A stretch of DNA of 6,457 bases, from NCBI GenBank assembly GCA_005789055.1, contig SYAA01000062.1, forward strand, positions 1-6,457, read 5' to 3'. The position numbers and the translations under genes were made by a program. Position 1 is the first letter of the stretch. Every line of letters begins with the position of its first letter. The notes below the pieces were generated by a model. The model was given only the letters and a program-made list of their open reading frames with translations. It was not told where the DNA came from and searched no databases. Shown here piece by piece: positions 6,315 through 6,457 of the stretch. The stretch is from Actinomycetota bacterium (GTDB lineage: Bacteria; Actinomycetota; Actinomycetes; Mycobacteriales; Mycobacteriaceae).

Positions 6315-6457
6315 ATGGCAGGTAATGAACTCGATCCGCAGCGGGCCCGTGCCGCCCGCGATGTGGTACGGCAGCATCCCGCGATGTCGCTGATGGCCGT
6401 GTCACCGGTTCTCATCGGAGTCGGACTGGTGTGGTGGCTGGTAAATCCCTTCTGGGC
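6315..6457 (+). CDS. Hypothetical small membrane protein, 3' end missing
   Basis: An ATG 4 bases after the stop of the second ABC subunit opens a frame that remains open for 47 codons to the window edge. The N-terminus (MAGNELDPQRARAARDVVRQ) is polar and net basic and could form an amphipathic helix. Residues 24-47 are hydrophobic and Trp-rich (VWWLVNPFW) and look like a first transmembrane segment. I do not recognise the family from this fragment. The spacing suggests cotranscription with the transporter, so it may be an accessory membrane protein, but that is inference. A weak GGGA about 10 bases before the ATG is the only ribosome-binding signal seen. Confidence 0.65.
   Translation, partial: MAGNELDPQRARAARDVVRQHPAMSLMAVSPVLIGVGLVWWLVNPFW

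Noticed and set aside
1..6457. Search for mobile elements, CRISPR, tRNA, riboswitch or toxin-antitoxin and defence genes.
   Set aside because: No transposase, terminal inverted repeats, spaced repeats or tRNA-like folds were seen, and nearly all bases are accounted for by the listed genes and short gaps.

Overview
The window is GC-rich (roughly two thirds G+C by eye). It has actinobacterial features: GTG starts joined to the previous gene by 4-base GTGA overlaps, a possible leaderless gene start, and lipoproteins of the DUF3558 type. The gene content and order match, as I recall it, the Mycobacterium tuberculosis segment Rv1277–Rv1276c–lprC–lprB–Rv1273c–Rv1272c. The most likely source is therefore a mycobacterium, probably an environmental or fast-growing one. 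This assignment comes from recalled synteny and protein motifs, not from a search.

Layout from left to right: (1) the first 262 codons of an SbcD/Mre11-like metallophosphoesterase on the minus strand, running off the left edge. (2) A 103-bp divergent promoter region. (3) A SixA-type histidine phosphatase on the plus strand. (4) A 46-bp convergent gap with a hairpin and three perfect 18-bp tandem repeats that run into the end of the next gene. (5) Two overlapping minus-strand genes, lprB then lprC in transcription order, encoding DUF3558 lipoproteins. (6) A 112-bp divergent promoter region. (7) A plus-strand operon encoding the two halves of a heterodimeric type IV (exporter-fold) ABC transporter, joined by a GTGA overlap. 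(8) The start of a small membrane-protein gene 4 bases downstream, cut by the right edge.

The two ABC subunits fit together at residue level. The first has Asp for the catalytic Walker B Glu and Gln for the switch His but an intact LSGGQ. The second has intact Walker B Glu and His but a degenerate LSAGE signature. Paired head to tail they give one consensus and one degenerate ATP site, as in TM287/288-type exporters. The divergent lipoproteins could serve the same envelope process, but the sequence shows only adjacency. The phosphoesterase and the phosphatase share a promoter region; no functional link between them can be read from the DNA.

I found no mobile element, CRISPR array, tRNA, rRNA or defence island. 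This looks like a conserved core-genome locus. The points most worth a second look are the altered metal-site residues of the phosphoesterase, the stop-codon-carrying tandem repeat at the lprC end, the asymmetric ATPase sites with a short loop before the LSAGE motif, and the possible leaderless start of the phosphatase gene.
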